A stretch of DNA of 64,000 bases from Candidatus Latescibacterota bacterium. GTDB taxonomy: Bacteria; JAAXHH01. The notes beneath the pieces were generated by a model. It had not been told where the DNA came from. It did not search any database and was given only the letters and a program-made list of their open reading frames with translations. The stretch covers positions 1,881,330 to 1,945,329 of the forward strand of contig JAJEEG010000006.1 in assembly GCA_022821085.1 (NCBI GenBank). The letters run 5' to 3'. Within the stretch, counting starts at the first letter, position 1. Each line of letters begins with the position of its first letter. Of the stretch, positions 50,250-59,661 are shown one piece after another. Position numbers and translations under genes: made by a program.

Positions 50250-51026
50250 ATGTTAAAAGTCGACCTGCTTGAAGCGAACGAGATCGAGCGTGCCGCCGCG
50301 ATTTTCCACCGGGACGGCTTCGTCTGCGTGGCGAATCCCCTGGACGAGGCGCAATTCGCCCTCAACCGGTCGGGGGCCGAGCGCGTGATGGCGGAGCAGG
50401 AAGCCGAGTTCGGGCGCGACAATATGAACCGGGGTTTCGCGCGCCACTCCTTCGGCAGTCAGTTGCACAACTGGGAATGGTGCGTCCTGATCGACCTGCC
50501 CACGATCCTGCCGATCATAGACGCGATCTGGGGGAGCGACGATTACACCTGCACGGGCGCGGGCGGCGACTACTCCCTGCCCGGTGCGAAGATCCAGCAC
50601 CTGCACTCCGATCGCAACGCCGACCTCTTCAACGATCCCCTGGGCCGGGTAACCCACCACGATGTCCCGGCACCCTTCATCGTCATCAACTTCACTATGG
50701 TGGAATTCACCGTGGAGAACGGCGCCATCCGGTTCATTCCGGGCACCCACCGCTCCCGCGCGCCGATCCCCTCGCTGGAGGACGAACCGGAATGGATGCG
50801 CACGAACCATCTCTGCGCGCCGGCGAATACGGCCATCATCCGCGACGTGCGCTGCTGGCACGGAGGCACGGCGAATCACTCCAACATGAAGCGGCCTATG
50901 ACGAGCGTGGGCTACCATGCGCCGTGGCACAGGGCCGTCGAAGAGAAGTCTCTGCCGCGGAAGCACTACGACCGGCTGTCCGCGCGGGGCCAGCGGCTGT
51001 GCAGGCATATCGTGGCGACGGAGTAG
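50250..51026 (+). CDS. Phytanoyl-CoA dioxygenase-family protein
   Basis: A 258-residue PhyH-family oxygenase. ANEIERAAAIFHRDGFVCVANPLDEAQ is the family N-terminal helix. The iron-binding H-x-D is H-S-D in KIQHLHSDRNADLF, followed by VEFTVENGAIRFIPGTHRSRAP; the distal His is in VRCWHGGTANHS, and the 2-oxoglutarate-binding Arg in KRPMTSVGYHAPW. All catalytic residues are present, in contrast to the other PhyH gene 1.4 kb upstream. ATG 50250 follows GGCGGAATC; the frame is open far upstream but overlaps the preceding gene. It is 58 bp downstream of the dehydratase. Confidence 0.9.
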   Translation: MLKVDLLEANEIERAAAIFHRDGFVCVANPLDEAQFALNRSGAERVMAEQEAEFGRDNMNRGFARHSFGSQLHNWEWCVLIDLPTILPIIDAIWGSDDYTCTGAGGDYSLPGAKIQHLHSDRNADLFNDPLGRVTHHDVPAPFIVINFTMVEFTVENGAIRFIPGTHRSRAPIPSLEDEPEWMRTNHLCAPANTAIIRDVRCWHGGTANHSNMKRPMTSVGYHAPWHRAVEEKSLPRKHYDRLSARGQRLCRHIVATE

Positions 51027-51111
51027 AACCCCGATCACTTCGGCAAAGAAACGCCGGATTTCAATCAAAGCATACTTGACGATACGTCCTTCGACGCCTG
51101 CGAATCACCCT

Positions 51112-54100
51112 ATGAATCACCCGATGAAACTCCCGGCACGCCGTCCGCTCCTTCATCTCGCCCCCCTCCTTCATCTCGTCCCCCTCCTTCTCCTCCTCCC
51201 CTTGCTCCTTTCGCCAGGCTGCGGCGACGAGTCCAAACCGACCCGACCCGCCGATCCCATACCCGTCCGAATCGTGATTTCACCGTCGTCCGGACTACTC
51301 ACCGGCACCGGCCAGATCTTGAGGTTGAGCGCCACCCTGTATGACGCGGCCGGGAATACGCTGACCGGTATAGGTATCACCTGGAGCAGCAGCAACGCTT
51401 CGGTGGCGTCCGTAAGTGGTGACGGCGTGGTCGTTGCCCGCTCCGCAGGCACTACGCAGATCACCGTAGCCGCAGGTGGGTTACGGACCAGCATCACGGT
51501 AACGGTGGCGCGCACTCCGAGCCGGATCGTCGTGACGCCGGTATCGGCACGTCTAACGAAAGAGGGGGAAACGCTGAGGCTCGTAGCGGTTGTCCTGGAC
51601 GCCGACGGCGGCGAGATAACCGACGCACCGCGGAGTTGGCGCAGCGAGCATCCGATGGTGGCCTCGGTGGACGATCAGGGCGTGGTAACGGCGCACATGA
51701 AAGGTGAAACACGGATCACGGTAGCCTCGGGGAACCTGTCGGCCAGCGTATCGGTGACCGTCGCCATTGAAACCCCGACGAACCGCCTCGTCGTCTACCC
51801 GGATTCCGTGAACATGGTGTCCATTGGAGAAACCGCGGAACTCACCGCCAGGGTCCTTGACCCCAACGACCAGGAGATAACGGGCCTGGATCTCAATTGG
51901 GCCAGCGAGGATGAAGCCGTGGCCACGGTGGATGGCCAGGGCGTGGTGACGGCGCACATGAACGGACAAACGCTCGTAACGGTAACCTGGGAGGAACTGT
52001 CGGCCAGCGCGATGGTGAAGGTTGCGCAGGCGGCCGACCGCATGGTGATTACACCGGACGTCGTACGCCTGACTTCGATCGGAGAGATGATCGAGCTCAC
52101 CGCGTCGGTACGCGATGCCAACGACGTGGAAATCACTGGCGCCCAACCGACCTGGACCAGCGAGGATCCGGCCGTGGCCTCGGTGGATGGCCAGGGCGTG
52201 GTGACGGCCCATATGCCCGGAACAACGCGCGTAACCGCTACCTTCGGCATGGTCGCGTCGAGTGTATCCGTCTCGGTCAGCGAAACCGATACGGATCGTG
52301 AACTGCTCATCGACTTTTACCACGCGACCGACGGTCCGAACTGGACGGACAATACCAACTGGCTTACCGACGAACCCCTGGAGGAATGGCACGGTATTGA
52401 AGTCGATTCGACGGGGCGTGTATCGACAATCTGGCTCGTCGACAATAGTCTGCGAGGGGGAATACCGGCTTCCCTGGGTGAACTGTCCAACCTGACCATT
52501 CTCGCGCTTGCGTACAATCATCTGAGCGGTGAAATCCCCGAGGAACTGGCTCAACTCAAGAAACTGAGCGGACTGTCATTCGGGATCAACAACCTGACCG
52601 GCCGGATACCTTCGTGGCTTGGCGAACTCCCGGAACTCACATGGCTTGAACTAAATGATAACGATCTGCACGGTGAGATCCCGCCTAGCCTGGGAAGTCC
52701 CATAAAGCTTACGTTGCTTTTTCTTCAGCACAACGAATTGAGCGGTCCCATTCCAACTACATTCGGCAATCTCGCCAAGCTCGAGAAGCTGAGATTGGAA
52801 GGGAACAGGCTTCAAGGCGAGATTCCATCCGAGTTCGGCGGGCTTGCCAGCATGAAAGAGTTGTACATGAATGACAACAACCTGAGTGGAACGATACCGG
52901 AGGAACTGGGCCTGCTCAAAGCGCTAATAGTGTTGAATCTGGAGAACAATACTGAACTCCGAGGAACCCTACCGCGAACTTTTCTCCACCTTAACCTGTT
53001 ATCTCTGCGGATGTTCGGCACCCAGGTCTGTTTACCCAGGGATCTGGCGTTCCGGGAGTGGCGACTTTCGTTTCACAGCATTTACATACTGGACTGCGAG
53101 CCAGGACCCGACCTGATCGCCCTGGAAAGGCTGTACTATGACGTGGGAGGTCAAAACTGGACGAATAACGACCATTGGTTGAGCGCAAAGCCGATGGACC
53201 AATGGTTCGGCGTCTCGGTCGACACCACCGGAGGGGTCGTCGCCATCGAGCTGCCTGGAAATGGGCTGATCGGGGCAATTCCCCCGGCCCTGGGGGGACT
53301 ATCCCACCTGGAACGTCTCGATCTGGGCGTCAACAACCTGTCGGGCAGCATACCCGGTGAACTGGGCACCGCTGAAAACCTGAACGAGTTGCGCCTGCAC
53401 GACAATCCCAATCTGGCCGGAACACTGCCCGGCAGCCTCGTAGACCTCGATCTGTCCGTTTTATGGCTGCAGGGTACCATGGTCTGCGCGCCGGCTGACC
53501 CGGCCATTCGGACATGGTTGCAGCGCATCTCCGATCGGCAGGTGTCCGACTGTGCGCCACCTCCGGGCGACCCAGGCGGTCCGGGCGACCCAGGCGGTCC
53601 GGGCGACCCAGGCGGTCCGGGCGGTCCGGGCGGTCCGTCAGACTCCGGTGACCGGGAAGTGCTGGTTGCGCTGTATAACGCGACAGACGGCCCGAACTGG
53701 CGGCGCCGGAACAACTGGCTGAGCGACCTTCCCCTTTCTGATTGGGAGGGTGTCACCACCAATTCAGCCGGGCGGGTTACTAGCCTGGACCTTTACATAA
53801 ACGGTCTGGACGGAAACATCCCGGCTTCACTCGGCAGGCTCGCCAGCCTGGAGAGACTGGAGCTGGAGAACAACGAACTCAGCGGCAGCATTCCATCTGC
53901 GATCGGCGATCTGTCTCGCCTTCAGTTGCTGAGCCTCGGTGACAACGACCTGACCGGTTCGATACCCGTTTCGCTGGGAAACCTGACGAACCTCAAGTGG
54001 ATGTACATTTACGGAAATGATATGGATGGCGGCATACCGTCTTCGATCGGCCGCCTGTCGAACCTGCAGAGGCTGGCCTTGAGCGACAATGGTCTCGACG

Positions 54101-55218
54101 GCGGCATACCGTCCAGTCTGGGCGACCTGACCGAGCTGACCTGGCTAAATCTCCAGGACAACAGTTTCACGGGCGGAATCCCATCGTCCATCGGGGACAT
54201 GTCCAGTCTCGAGGAACTGAACCTGAGCAGAAACGATCTGTCGGGTGGCGTTCCGTCGTCGCTCGGCAATTTGTCCGCCTTGAAAATCCTGAATCTTGCA
54301 AACAACGAACTGGAAGGCGGCCTGCCTTCGACTTTAGGCAACCTTTCGAAACTGGAGACATTGCTTTTGGGGAACAACTCCGGCCTTAGCGGACCGCTGC
54401 CCCGTTCATTGATGAACACCAATCTCAAGGTACTGAATGCAGACGGCACAAACCTGTGTGCGCCCCAGGACGCTCAGTTCAAATCCTGGTTGGCCGGCCT
54501 GAGCCGCCGATCTGTCGGTTTCTGTCAGCTCTCGAGCAATGACCGAGTAACGCTGGTGGCTTTTTACAACGCCACGGACGGGCCAAACTGGAGATTTCAG
54601 GCAAACTGGTTGAGCAGCCGGCCCATAAACGAATGGTCCGGTGTCGGTGTGGACGGTGAGGGCCGCGTCAACAGCCTCAACTTGCGCACCCAGGGCTTGA
54701 GCGGCGATTTACCGTCTTTGCTGGCAGACCTGTCGAATCTCCAGAACCTGTATCTCGCCAATAATGAACTTACCGGCAGTATTCCGGCAGTGCTCGGGAA
54801 TCTGACCGGCCTGCGCGATTTGTATCTCCACCGAAACGAAATCAGCGGCAGCATTCCATCGTCGCTGGGCCGACTCGAAAACCTGGTCGGCTTGAGTCTG
54901 AACGACAATGCGCTGACCGGGAGTATCCCTACGTCGCTCGGCGACCTCGACAACCTCGAGTGGATATGGCTCGAAAACAACAAGCTGAGCGGCGGCATAC
55001 CCGCTTCGCTGGGCAACCTGACCGCCCTGAAAGGGCTATACCTTCAGAACAACGAGGCGATGTCCGGACCTCTCCCCAGCGCGCTCACCGGCCTGACCGG
55101 CCTCGATTACCTGAGGCTGGACGGTACCGGACTGTGCGTGCCGCGGACCGATGCGTTCCAGACCTGGCTGGATGGTATTGATAACAAGGAGTTCAGCTAC
55201 TGCGAGTCGGGAAACTAA
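51112..55218 (+). CDS. Large surface lipoprotein with bacterial Ig-like (BIG2) domains and plant-type leucine-rich repeats
   Basis: A 1368-residue exported protein. A Leu-rich signal peptide ends in LLSPGC, a usable lipobox, so the protein is probably anchored in the outer membrane. Residues about 45-400 hold four Ig-like repeats of about 85 residues (V-x-V-x-P, L-T-A-x-V/L-x-D, V-A-S/T-V-D-G-Q-G-V-V-T-A-H-M). Then come four leucine-rich modules, each starting Y-N/H-A-T-D-G-P-N-W and running as N-N-x-L-x-G-x-I-P-x-x-L-G-x-L-x-x-L repeats, with a Gly-Pro-Asp linker in the middle. Plant-type LRRs of this sort mediate adhesion or protein binding. ATG 51124 is an equally good start. Several modules look recently duplicated. 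Confidence 0.88.
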   Translation: MNHPMKLPARRPLLHLAPLLHLVPLLLLLPLLLSPGCGDESKPTRPADPIPVRIVISPSSGLLTGTGQILRLSATLYDAAGNTLTGIGITWSSSNASVASVSGDGVVVARSAGTTQITVAAGGLRTSITVTVARTPSRIVVTPVSARLTKEGETLRLVAVVLDADGGEITDAPRSWRSEHPMVASVDDQGVVTAHMKGETRITVASGNLSASVSVTVAIETPTNRLVVYPDSVNMVSIGETAELTARVLDPNDQEITGLDLNWASEDEAVATVDGQGVVTAHMNGQTLVTVTWEELSASAMVKVAQAADRMVITPDVVRLTSIGEMIELTASVRDANDVEITGAQPTWTSEDPAVASVDGQGVVTAHMPGTTRVTATFGMVASSVSVSVSETDTDRELLIDFYHATDGPNWTDNTNWLTDEPLEEWHGIEVDSTGRVSTIWLVDNSLRGGIPASLGELSNLTILALAYNHLSGEIPEELAQLKKLSGLSFGINNLTGRIPSWLGELPELTWLELNDNDLHGEIPPSLGSPIKLTLLFLQHNELSGPIPTTFGNLAKLEKLRLEGNRLQGEIPSEFGGLASMKELYMNDNNLSGTIPEELGLLKALIVLNLENNTELRGTLPRTFLHLNLLSLRMFGTQVCLPRDLAFREWRLSFHSIYILDCEPGPDLIALERLYYDVGGQNWTNNDHWLSAKPMDQWFGVSVDTTGGVVAIELPGNGLIGAIPPALGGLSHLERLDLGVNNLSGSIPGELGTAENLNELRLHDNPNLAGTLPGSLVDLDLSVLWLQGTMVCAPADPAIRTWLQRISDRQVSDCAPPPGDPGGPGDPGGPGDPGGPGGPGGPSDSGDREVLVALYNATDGPNWRRRNNWLSDLPLSDWEGVTTNSAGRVTSLDLYINGLDGNIPASLGRLASLERLELENNELSGSIPSAIGDLSRLQLLSLGDNDLTGSIPVSLGNLTNLKWMYIYGNDMDGGIPSSIGRLSNLQRLALSDNGLDGGIPSSLGDLTELTWLNLQDNSFTGGIPSSIGDMSSLEELNLSRNDLSGGVPSSLGNLSALKILNLANNELEGGLPSTLGNLSKLETLLLGNNSGLSGPLPRSLMNTNLKVLNADGTNLCAPQDAQFKSWLAGLSRRSVGFCQLSSNDRVTLVAFYNATDGPNWRFQANWLSSRPINEWSGVGVDGEGRVNSLNLRTQGLSGDLPSLLADLSNLQNLYLANNELTGSIPAVLGNLTGLRDLYLHRNEISGSIPSSLGRLENLVGLSLNDNALTGSIPTSLGDLDNLEWIWLENNKLSGGIPASLGNLTALKGLYLQNNEAMSGPLPSALTGLTGLDYLRLDGTGLCVPRTDAFQTWLDGIDNKEFSYCESGN
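53563..53637 (+). repeat. In-frame 18-bp minisatellite coding for a Gly-Asp-Pro-Gly-Gly-Pro linker
   Basis: About four copies of CCGGGCGACCCAGGCGGT, the last ones shortened to GGCGGTCCG, encode a collagen-like flexible linker between leucine-rich modules two and three. Confidence 0.9.
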
Positions 55219-55595
55219 AGGATCTGAACACATTCCAGTATATCGACAAGTTGCAGGAATCGCATCACCTCAGTTCAGCATATCCCCGATACCGACGCGT
55301 GCGAATACCTGTCCGATGCACTCATTCGGCACCCGGCAACCTATCCGTAAATACTAAATTAGTCTTTGTTAGTAGTAAATTAGTAGTTTGCTACACAATT
55401 GAAGACACCTCAGGCGGTTATTCCAAAATCGGCATTCCAAAAAAACGATGGTAGCTACAAAACAGGATACTCTACGTTGCGGTGCCGCCTGCGGCCGTTA
55501 TATTACGCTGTCGACAGCATCACGTCGTCGACAGCATCACGTCGTCGTCGATTTAGTAATGACCTCATGGTAAAGTACCTCAGGAAAAACAAAAG
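55219..55595. other. Intergenic stretch with short AT-rich and 17-bp repeats, no gene
   Basis: No supported coding frame. AAATTAGT-type words recur at 55356-55394, and a 17-bp unit containing GTCGACAGCATCAC is repeated at 55510 and 55527. AGGAAAAACAAAAG at the end is the ribosome site for the next gene. A promoter for that gene should be here, but no clear -35/-10 pair stands out. Confidence 0.6.
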
Positions 55596-57866
55596 ATGAC
55601 AAAGACCCTGTTGATGGCCACTGCGGCAGCGTGGTGGGTCATGGTCGCAGGTGCCGTTCATGCTCCGCCAACCGCTAACACCCAGATCGACGCCCAGGTT
55701 ACCGAGCACCAGTTAACCCTATTCCATACCAACGATCTGCGGGGAAATATCTACTCCGAGGAAGGTTTAGACGATGTGGATCAGGATGAGGATCAGGGTC
55801 CGGAAAACACGGCGGACCAAGCCGGCCTGGCGGCGCTCGTGTCGATGATCCGTGCCCATGACGGCGCTGGCGGCGATTCGACCCTGGTCCTGGACGGCGG
55901 GAACGCGATGGGGGCGACGCCCGCCTGCGACGTGGATGGCTGCCGCACGCTGTTTCAACTCATGGACATGATGGGATATGACGCCATGACGGTGGGCGAG
56001 CACGAGTTCACGTACGGACCCGACACGCTCGCTTCTCGCGCAGGCCAGGTGGATTTCCCGGTGTTGGGCGCCAACCTTGGATCCGGCGACGCGGTCGATG
56101 AGGTCGGCGACGCGGTCGATGAGGCCGGCGACGCGGTCGATTACGCCATTGCTCCGTTCCTGCTGACTGAAAGAAGCGGATTGCAGATCGCCGTCATGGG
56201 GCTCGTCTCGTCCCGAACGACCGACGACCTTACGTCAGTGGACCCGGCGGCCCTGGATATCCGCGATCCGCGCAAGACGCTCGAATCGCTCCTGGCCGGT
56301 CCCGCGGGCCGCGCGGACGTACGCATCGCGCTGGTCAATATGAGCATGGACGAGGCAAGGGACCTCGCACTGGCCTTCCCCCAGGTACAGCTGTTCATCG
56401 CGGGTGGCACGCAGGCTGGTCCCGAACCGCGCCCGGCGGAGCATGTGGTCCGGTTCGTCGACGGCAGATACCTGGTTACCACACCGGGACGGGGTACCCA
56501 TCTGGGCAGGCTTGAAATCACCTTTCGCCGGGAAGGCGGCAATACGGCCGTTACCGGTCTGCGTCCCTTCCTGGTACCTGCCGGTTCGACCGCGCCGCTG
56601 GATTCCGCGGTATCGGCTGTCGTCGCCTGGCACAGGGAAACCGTGCGCAGGATCTATGACGTCAGGATTGGGAGGACCCGGGTACCGATCGAAGATACCG
56701 GGGCCTGGATCGCGGACCTGGCGCGCACGAAACTGGAGGCCGACGTCGCCGCGGTCGACCGGCATGCCCTGCGGCCCATGCGTCTGGACGGAGAGGTCCG
56801 CCTGCGTACGGTTACGCGGCTGGTCCGCGACAACGACGTACTCGTCCGCGTAACCGTGTCGGGACGGCAATTGCGGGCATGGGCCGGCAGGCTGCAGCGG
56901 GAACACGACGTGGTCTTCGCGGGGTACGATGCGGAATCGCGGACAGTTGACGGCCGGCCGCTGAATCAGGGCAGGACGTACGTGGTGGCCGTCCCATTGA
57001 TCCTGGCGGACCAGGCGCTGATCCGGGAGGCCAGGAGTTTCCGCATATTGCGCGATACCGGTATCCGTATCGGACTGAGGGAACTGGTGACGGCCCATGT
57101 TCGGGGTAACGATACTCTTGACCGGTGGGAGGGCATCCGGCGCGGACCGCGAAGTGTGATGGAGGGCGGCACGCGGTTCAACGGCTCCCTGTCGCAGACA
57201 ACACTTGAAGGACCAGCCGACCAGTACAGCCGGGATCCGTTCTTGAGCGGCGAGGAGTCACTGGCCTGGCTCGTTCGCGTCGAGCACCATTCAACCCGGT
57301 ACACCCCGGTGGGATCGTTTTCTGGCCAGTTGAGGACGGGCTACGGCAGATTGAACAACAACGGAAGCCAACGGGAGGCCGTGGACCGGATCGACGGCGA
57401 ACTGCTCTATTCGCTGCCGTCCTCGCCACTATCCCAGTTCCTGGGGCTGGACGTCAACACGGTATGGACAGGTGGCGAAGGACAGAAACACCCTGTCGTG
57501 CTTCGGTTCAAGGGAGGTCTCCAGACGGAACTGGGTTCCCAGGCGATCGTGCGTGTCGGCCTGGCCCTGGAAAGAGACCGGATCACCGCGATAAACGTCG
57601 TGGGCGTCGAGGTGGCGCCCGAGTTTCGGACCACCCTGCTGGAAGGCAATACACTGTCGTCGCAGGCCCGCGTATTCTGGGGTACCGGACAGCGCCAGAC
57701 GATGTCCGTACAGCACTACAACCACCTGCGTTTCCGCCTGCTGGACGATCTTGCCGCCACGCTCGACGCGAACGTTTTCCTACACCGGGACAGCGAAGTC
57801 GACCGGGCCGCCGTCAAGTTCGAACTGCAGGTCGGCCTGGGATACGACTGGCGTTACTACCGGTGA
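55596..57866 (+). CDS. 5'-nucleotidase/UshA-like protein with lost metal ligands and C-terminal beta-barrel-like region
   Basis: A 756-residue exported protein (signal peptide 1-22, ending A-V-H-A). Residues 38-480 follow the UshA layout: LTLFHTNDLRGNIY, VLDGGNAMGATP, MTVGEHEFTYG and a C-terminal nucleotide-binding-like domain. But the metal sites are changed: HTND-x-H is HTND-L-R, the usual D-G-G-D is DGGN, G-N-H-E-F is G-E-H-E-F, and the S-H and G-H-x-H histidines are missing (LVNMSMDEA, IAGGTQAG). Catalysis by the usual two-metal mechanism is therefore unlikely. Residues about 560-756 are alternating strands ending in the aromatic W-R-Y-Y-R, as in outer-membrane beta-barrels. It may be a surface receptor built on a dead enzyme. 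Confidence 0.72.
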   Translation: MTKTLLMATAAAWWVMVAGAVHAPPTANTQIDAQVTEHQLTLFHTNDLRGNIYSEEGLDDVDQDEDQGPENTADQAGLAALVSMIRAHDGAGGDSTLVLDGGNAMGATPACDVDGCRTLFQLMDMMGYDAMTVGEHEFTYGPDTLASRAGQVDFPVLGANLGSGDAVDEVGDAVDEAGDAVDYAIAPFLLTERSGLQIAVMGLVSSRTTDDLTSVDPAALDIRDPRKTLESLLAGPAGRADVRIALVNMSMDEARDLALAFPQVQLFIAGGTQAGPEPRPAEHVVRFVDGRYLVTTPGRGTHLGRLEITFRREGGNTAVTGLRPFLVPAGSTAPLDSAVSAVVAWHRETVRRIYDVRIGRTRVPIEDTGAWIADLARTKLEADVAAVDRHALRPMRLDGEVRLRTVTRLVRDNDVLVRVTVSGRQLRAWAGRLQREHDVVFAGYDAESRTVDGRPLNQGRTYVVAVPLILADQALIREARSFRILRDTGIRIGLRELVTAHVRGNDTLDRWEGIRRGPRSVMEGGTRFNGSLSQTTLEGPADQYSRDPFLSGEESLAWLVRVEHHSTRYTPVGSFSGQLRTGYGRLNNNGSQREAVDRIDGELLYSLPSSPLSQFLGLDVNTVWTGGEGQKHPVVLRFKGGLQTELGSQAIVRVGLALERDRITAINVVGVEVAPEFRTTLLEGNTLSSQARVFWGTGQRQTMSVQHYNHLRFRLLDDLAATLDANVFLHRDSEVDRAAVKFELQVGLGYDWRYYR
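56085..56144 (+). repeat. In-frame 21-bp repeat x3 inside the nucleotidase-like gene
   Basis: Units starting GGCGACGCGGTCGATGAG at 56085, 56106 and 56127 encode G-D-A-V-D-E-x heptapeptides, an insertion in a loop of the phosphoesterase domain. Confidence 0.88.
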
Positions 57867-57892
57867 GTGTGGAACACCCGCGCTGAACCCCC

Positions 57893-58738
57893 CTACCGCT
57901 CCCACGTCCGCTTCTTATCATCCGCACAAGTGATCGTCAACGCCGGTCCCAGCTTGTCGATGCTCAAGCGCAGACTGTCGCCGTCCTGCACGGGACTCAG
58001 GGCATAGTGGTGCGTGCCCGTGGAGACGACGTCGCCGGGTTCGAGCGTGACCACGGCGGTCACTTCGGCCAGGAGCTCGGGGATGTGCCGGGCCATCTCG
58101 CCGGTGGAGAAGTCGTGCTTGAGGTTTCCGTTGATCCACATCTTCGCGGGCAGGTCGTTGGCGTCACCCACCTCGTCGGCCGTGACCAGTGCCGGACCCA
58201 TCGGACCGAAGGTGTGCCAGCTCTTGCCGAGGAAGAAGCCGCCGGGCAGGCCGCGGGCCGAGACGTCGATGAAATGTGTGTAACCGAAGATGTGATCCAG
58301 GGCCTCGTCCGCGCTGAGCTTGCTGGCCCGCTTGCCGATGACGAGGGCGAGTTCGGGCTCGAAGTGGAAGACCGAGGCATCCGTGTCGGGCAGTTCCACG
58401 ACCGCGTCCTGTCCCATGACGGAAGTGTTGGATTTCAGGAAGGCGTTGAAGGTCTCCTTGGTGGGATGATCGGGTTCGATATAGTTCCCCGCGAGGCAGA
58501 GCAATTGTCCCGGTCGCGGTAACGGCGCCCGCAGGATGACCGCGGATAGGGGCGTTCCGGCCTTACTCCGCGCGGCCTCGGCGATTCGGGCGCCATAGGT
58601 GTCCCAACCACTGATGACTGCTTCTATCTGCCCCTGGGGACTGGACGACCCTGCATCTGTAACGGCGGCCGAAACGTCGGTGATCGTGTCGTTCTCGATA
58701 ACGCCCAGGGTGTAGTCGTTGTAGTATGCCAGCTTCAC
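57893..58738 (-). CDS. Fumarylacetoacetate hydrolase-family protein
   Basis: A 281-residue member of the FAH/5-carboxymethyl-2-hydroxymuconate isomerase family. The metal-binding E-x-E is in VFHFEPELALVIGK, with the distal Asp expected in the following GYTHFIDVSARGLPGGFFLGKSW stretch. LLCLAGNYIEPD and DVVSTGTHHYALSP are further family landmarks. Enzymes of the group cleave or decarboxylate 2-oxo or 2,4-diketo acids, including dehydrated sugar acids, which would suit the nearby dehydratases. The start is GTG 58738, five bases after the near-perfect ribosome site AGGAGG. It converges on the nucleotidase-like gene with a 26-bp gap. Confidence 0.9.
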   Translation of the reverse strand: MKLAYYNDYTLGVIENDTITDVSAAVTDAGSSSPQGQIEAVISGWDTYGARIAEAARSKAGTPLSAVILRAPLPRPGQLLCLAGNYIEPDHPTKETFNAFLKSNTSVMGQDAVVELPDTDASVFHFEPELALVIGKRASKLSADEALDHIFGYTHFIDVSARGLPGGFFLGKSWHTFGPMGPALVTADEVGDANDLPAKMWINGNLKHDFSTGEMARHIPELLAEVTAVVTLEPGDVVSTGTHHYALSPVQDGDSLRLSIDKLGPALTITCADDKKRTWER

Positions 58739-59050
58739 GTTATCCTCCTGTCTGCGGATGAAATATGATAATCGGTGGAGACCTGAATATCGTTAGTTGT
58801 TACAAATAGTGCATTTCATGATAAGTGGGTCGAATCAAGCCGAGATTTGGGTTTGTGTCAACTCTTATGTATGTATAGGTAACTCCAATGTGGTTTTGAT
58901 AGTTGCTCGACTGTGTTTCGTCGAAAATAAAAAAGCAATCCATCCGTAATTACTACTATATTAGAAAAGAATCCATAATCACGTCGTGTTAGTACAATCC
59001 CGTACCGTTCACTTAGTCGATTTCGAGTTGACGATAGTAGACTCTAAGAC
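58739..59050. other. AT-rich divergent intergenic region
   Basis: A 312-bp gap between the FAH-family gene (leftward) and the DUF6338 gene (rightward). It is markedly more AT-rich than its surroundings and holds no supported gene. Promoters for both genes should lie here, but no single convincing pair was picked. The shift in composition begins at this point and continues through the next two genes. Confidence 0.6.
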
Positions 59051-59635
59051 ATGAAAATAGTACCCGATCTGGACACTTGGATACTGTTCCTTGTACTAAT
59101 CGTACCTGGACTAATTTCGATGCATGTGTATCGAATCCTGTTTGCAGCTTCAAAAATCGAGTGGAAAGTCGGTCTGGTTCAAGGGCTATTTTACAGCAGT
59201 CTCAACCTGGTTGCGTGTTTCCCGATTCTTATCCCAATTCACCAAGCTGGATTCTGGGAGGCTCATCCATACCTCTACACCGCTGGCTTGATGACCGTCC
59301 TTCTAGTACTTCCGGTAGCATGGCCCTTCTTTTACAGGTGGCTTATCAAATGGAATTGGCTGGCTTCAAAGATCCAGTTGCCATATGACACAGCATGGGA
59401 TTTTTTCTTTGAGCGTAGAATCCCTGTATTTGTTCTATTTCAACTAAAAAACGGGTCCAAAATCGGTGGGTATTATGGACCAAGATCCTATGCAACCTCA
59501 TTTCCGACCGAAGGTGATATCTACGTCGAAACGGTTTACCGCGTAGATGAAGAAGGGATATTTAAAGAACCCATAAGTGACACTGATGGAGCGATCATTC
59601 GTAAAGACCAATACGATTTGATCGAGTTTTTTTAA
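59051..59635 (+). CDS. DUF6338-family membrane protein
   Basis: A 194-residue protein with three hydrophobic helices (about residues 9-30, 43-65 and 75-95; the first is WILFLVLIVPGLISMHVYRI), followed by a cytosolic domain: DFFFERRIPVFVLFQLKNGS, IGGYYGPRSYATSFPTEGDIYVETVY and a final DGAIIRKDQYDLIEFF. The G-G-Y-Y-G...S...P-x-x-x-D-I-Y-x-E pattern is that of DUF6338, a family of unknown function common on mobile and accessory DNA. It is AT-rich compared with the flanking TonB receptor and FAH genes, suggesting transfer. A small Gly-Tyr-Gln-Pro peptide gene follows 26 bp later and is probably its partner. Confidence 0.72.
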   Translation: MKIVPDLDTWILFLVLIVPGLISMHVYRILFAASKIEWKVGLVQGLFYSSLNLVACFPILIPIHQAGFWEAHPYLYTAGLMTVLLVLPVAWPFFYRWLIKWNWLASKIQLPYDTAWDFFFERRIPVFVLFQLKNGSKIGGYYGPRSYATSFPTEGDIYVETVYRVDEEGIFKEPISDTDGAIIRKDQYDLIEFF

Positions 59636-59661
59636 GATTCCGCAGCAGGAGGATTAGTACA

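Noticed and set aside
53151-53762. 203-codon minus-strand collagen-like frame
   Set aside because: Complement of the Gly-Asp-Pro linker repeat in the LRR lipoprotein.
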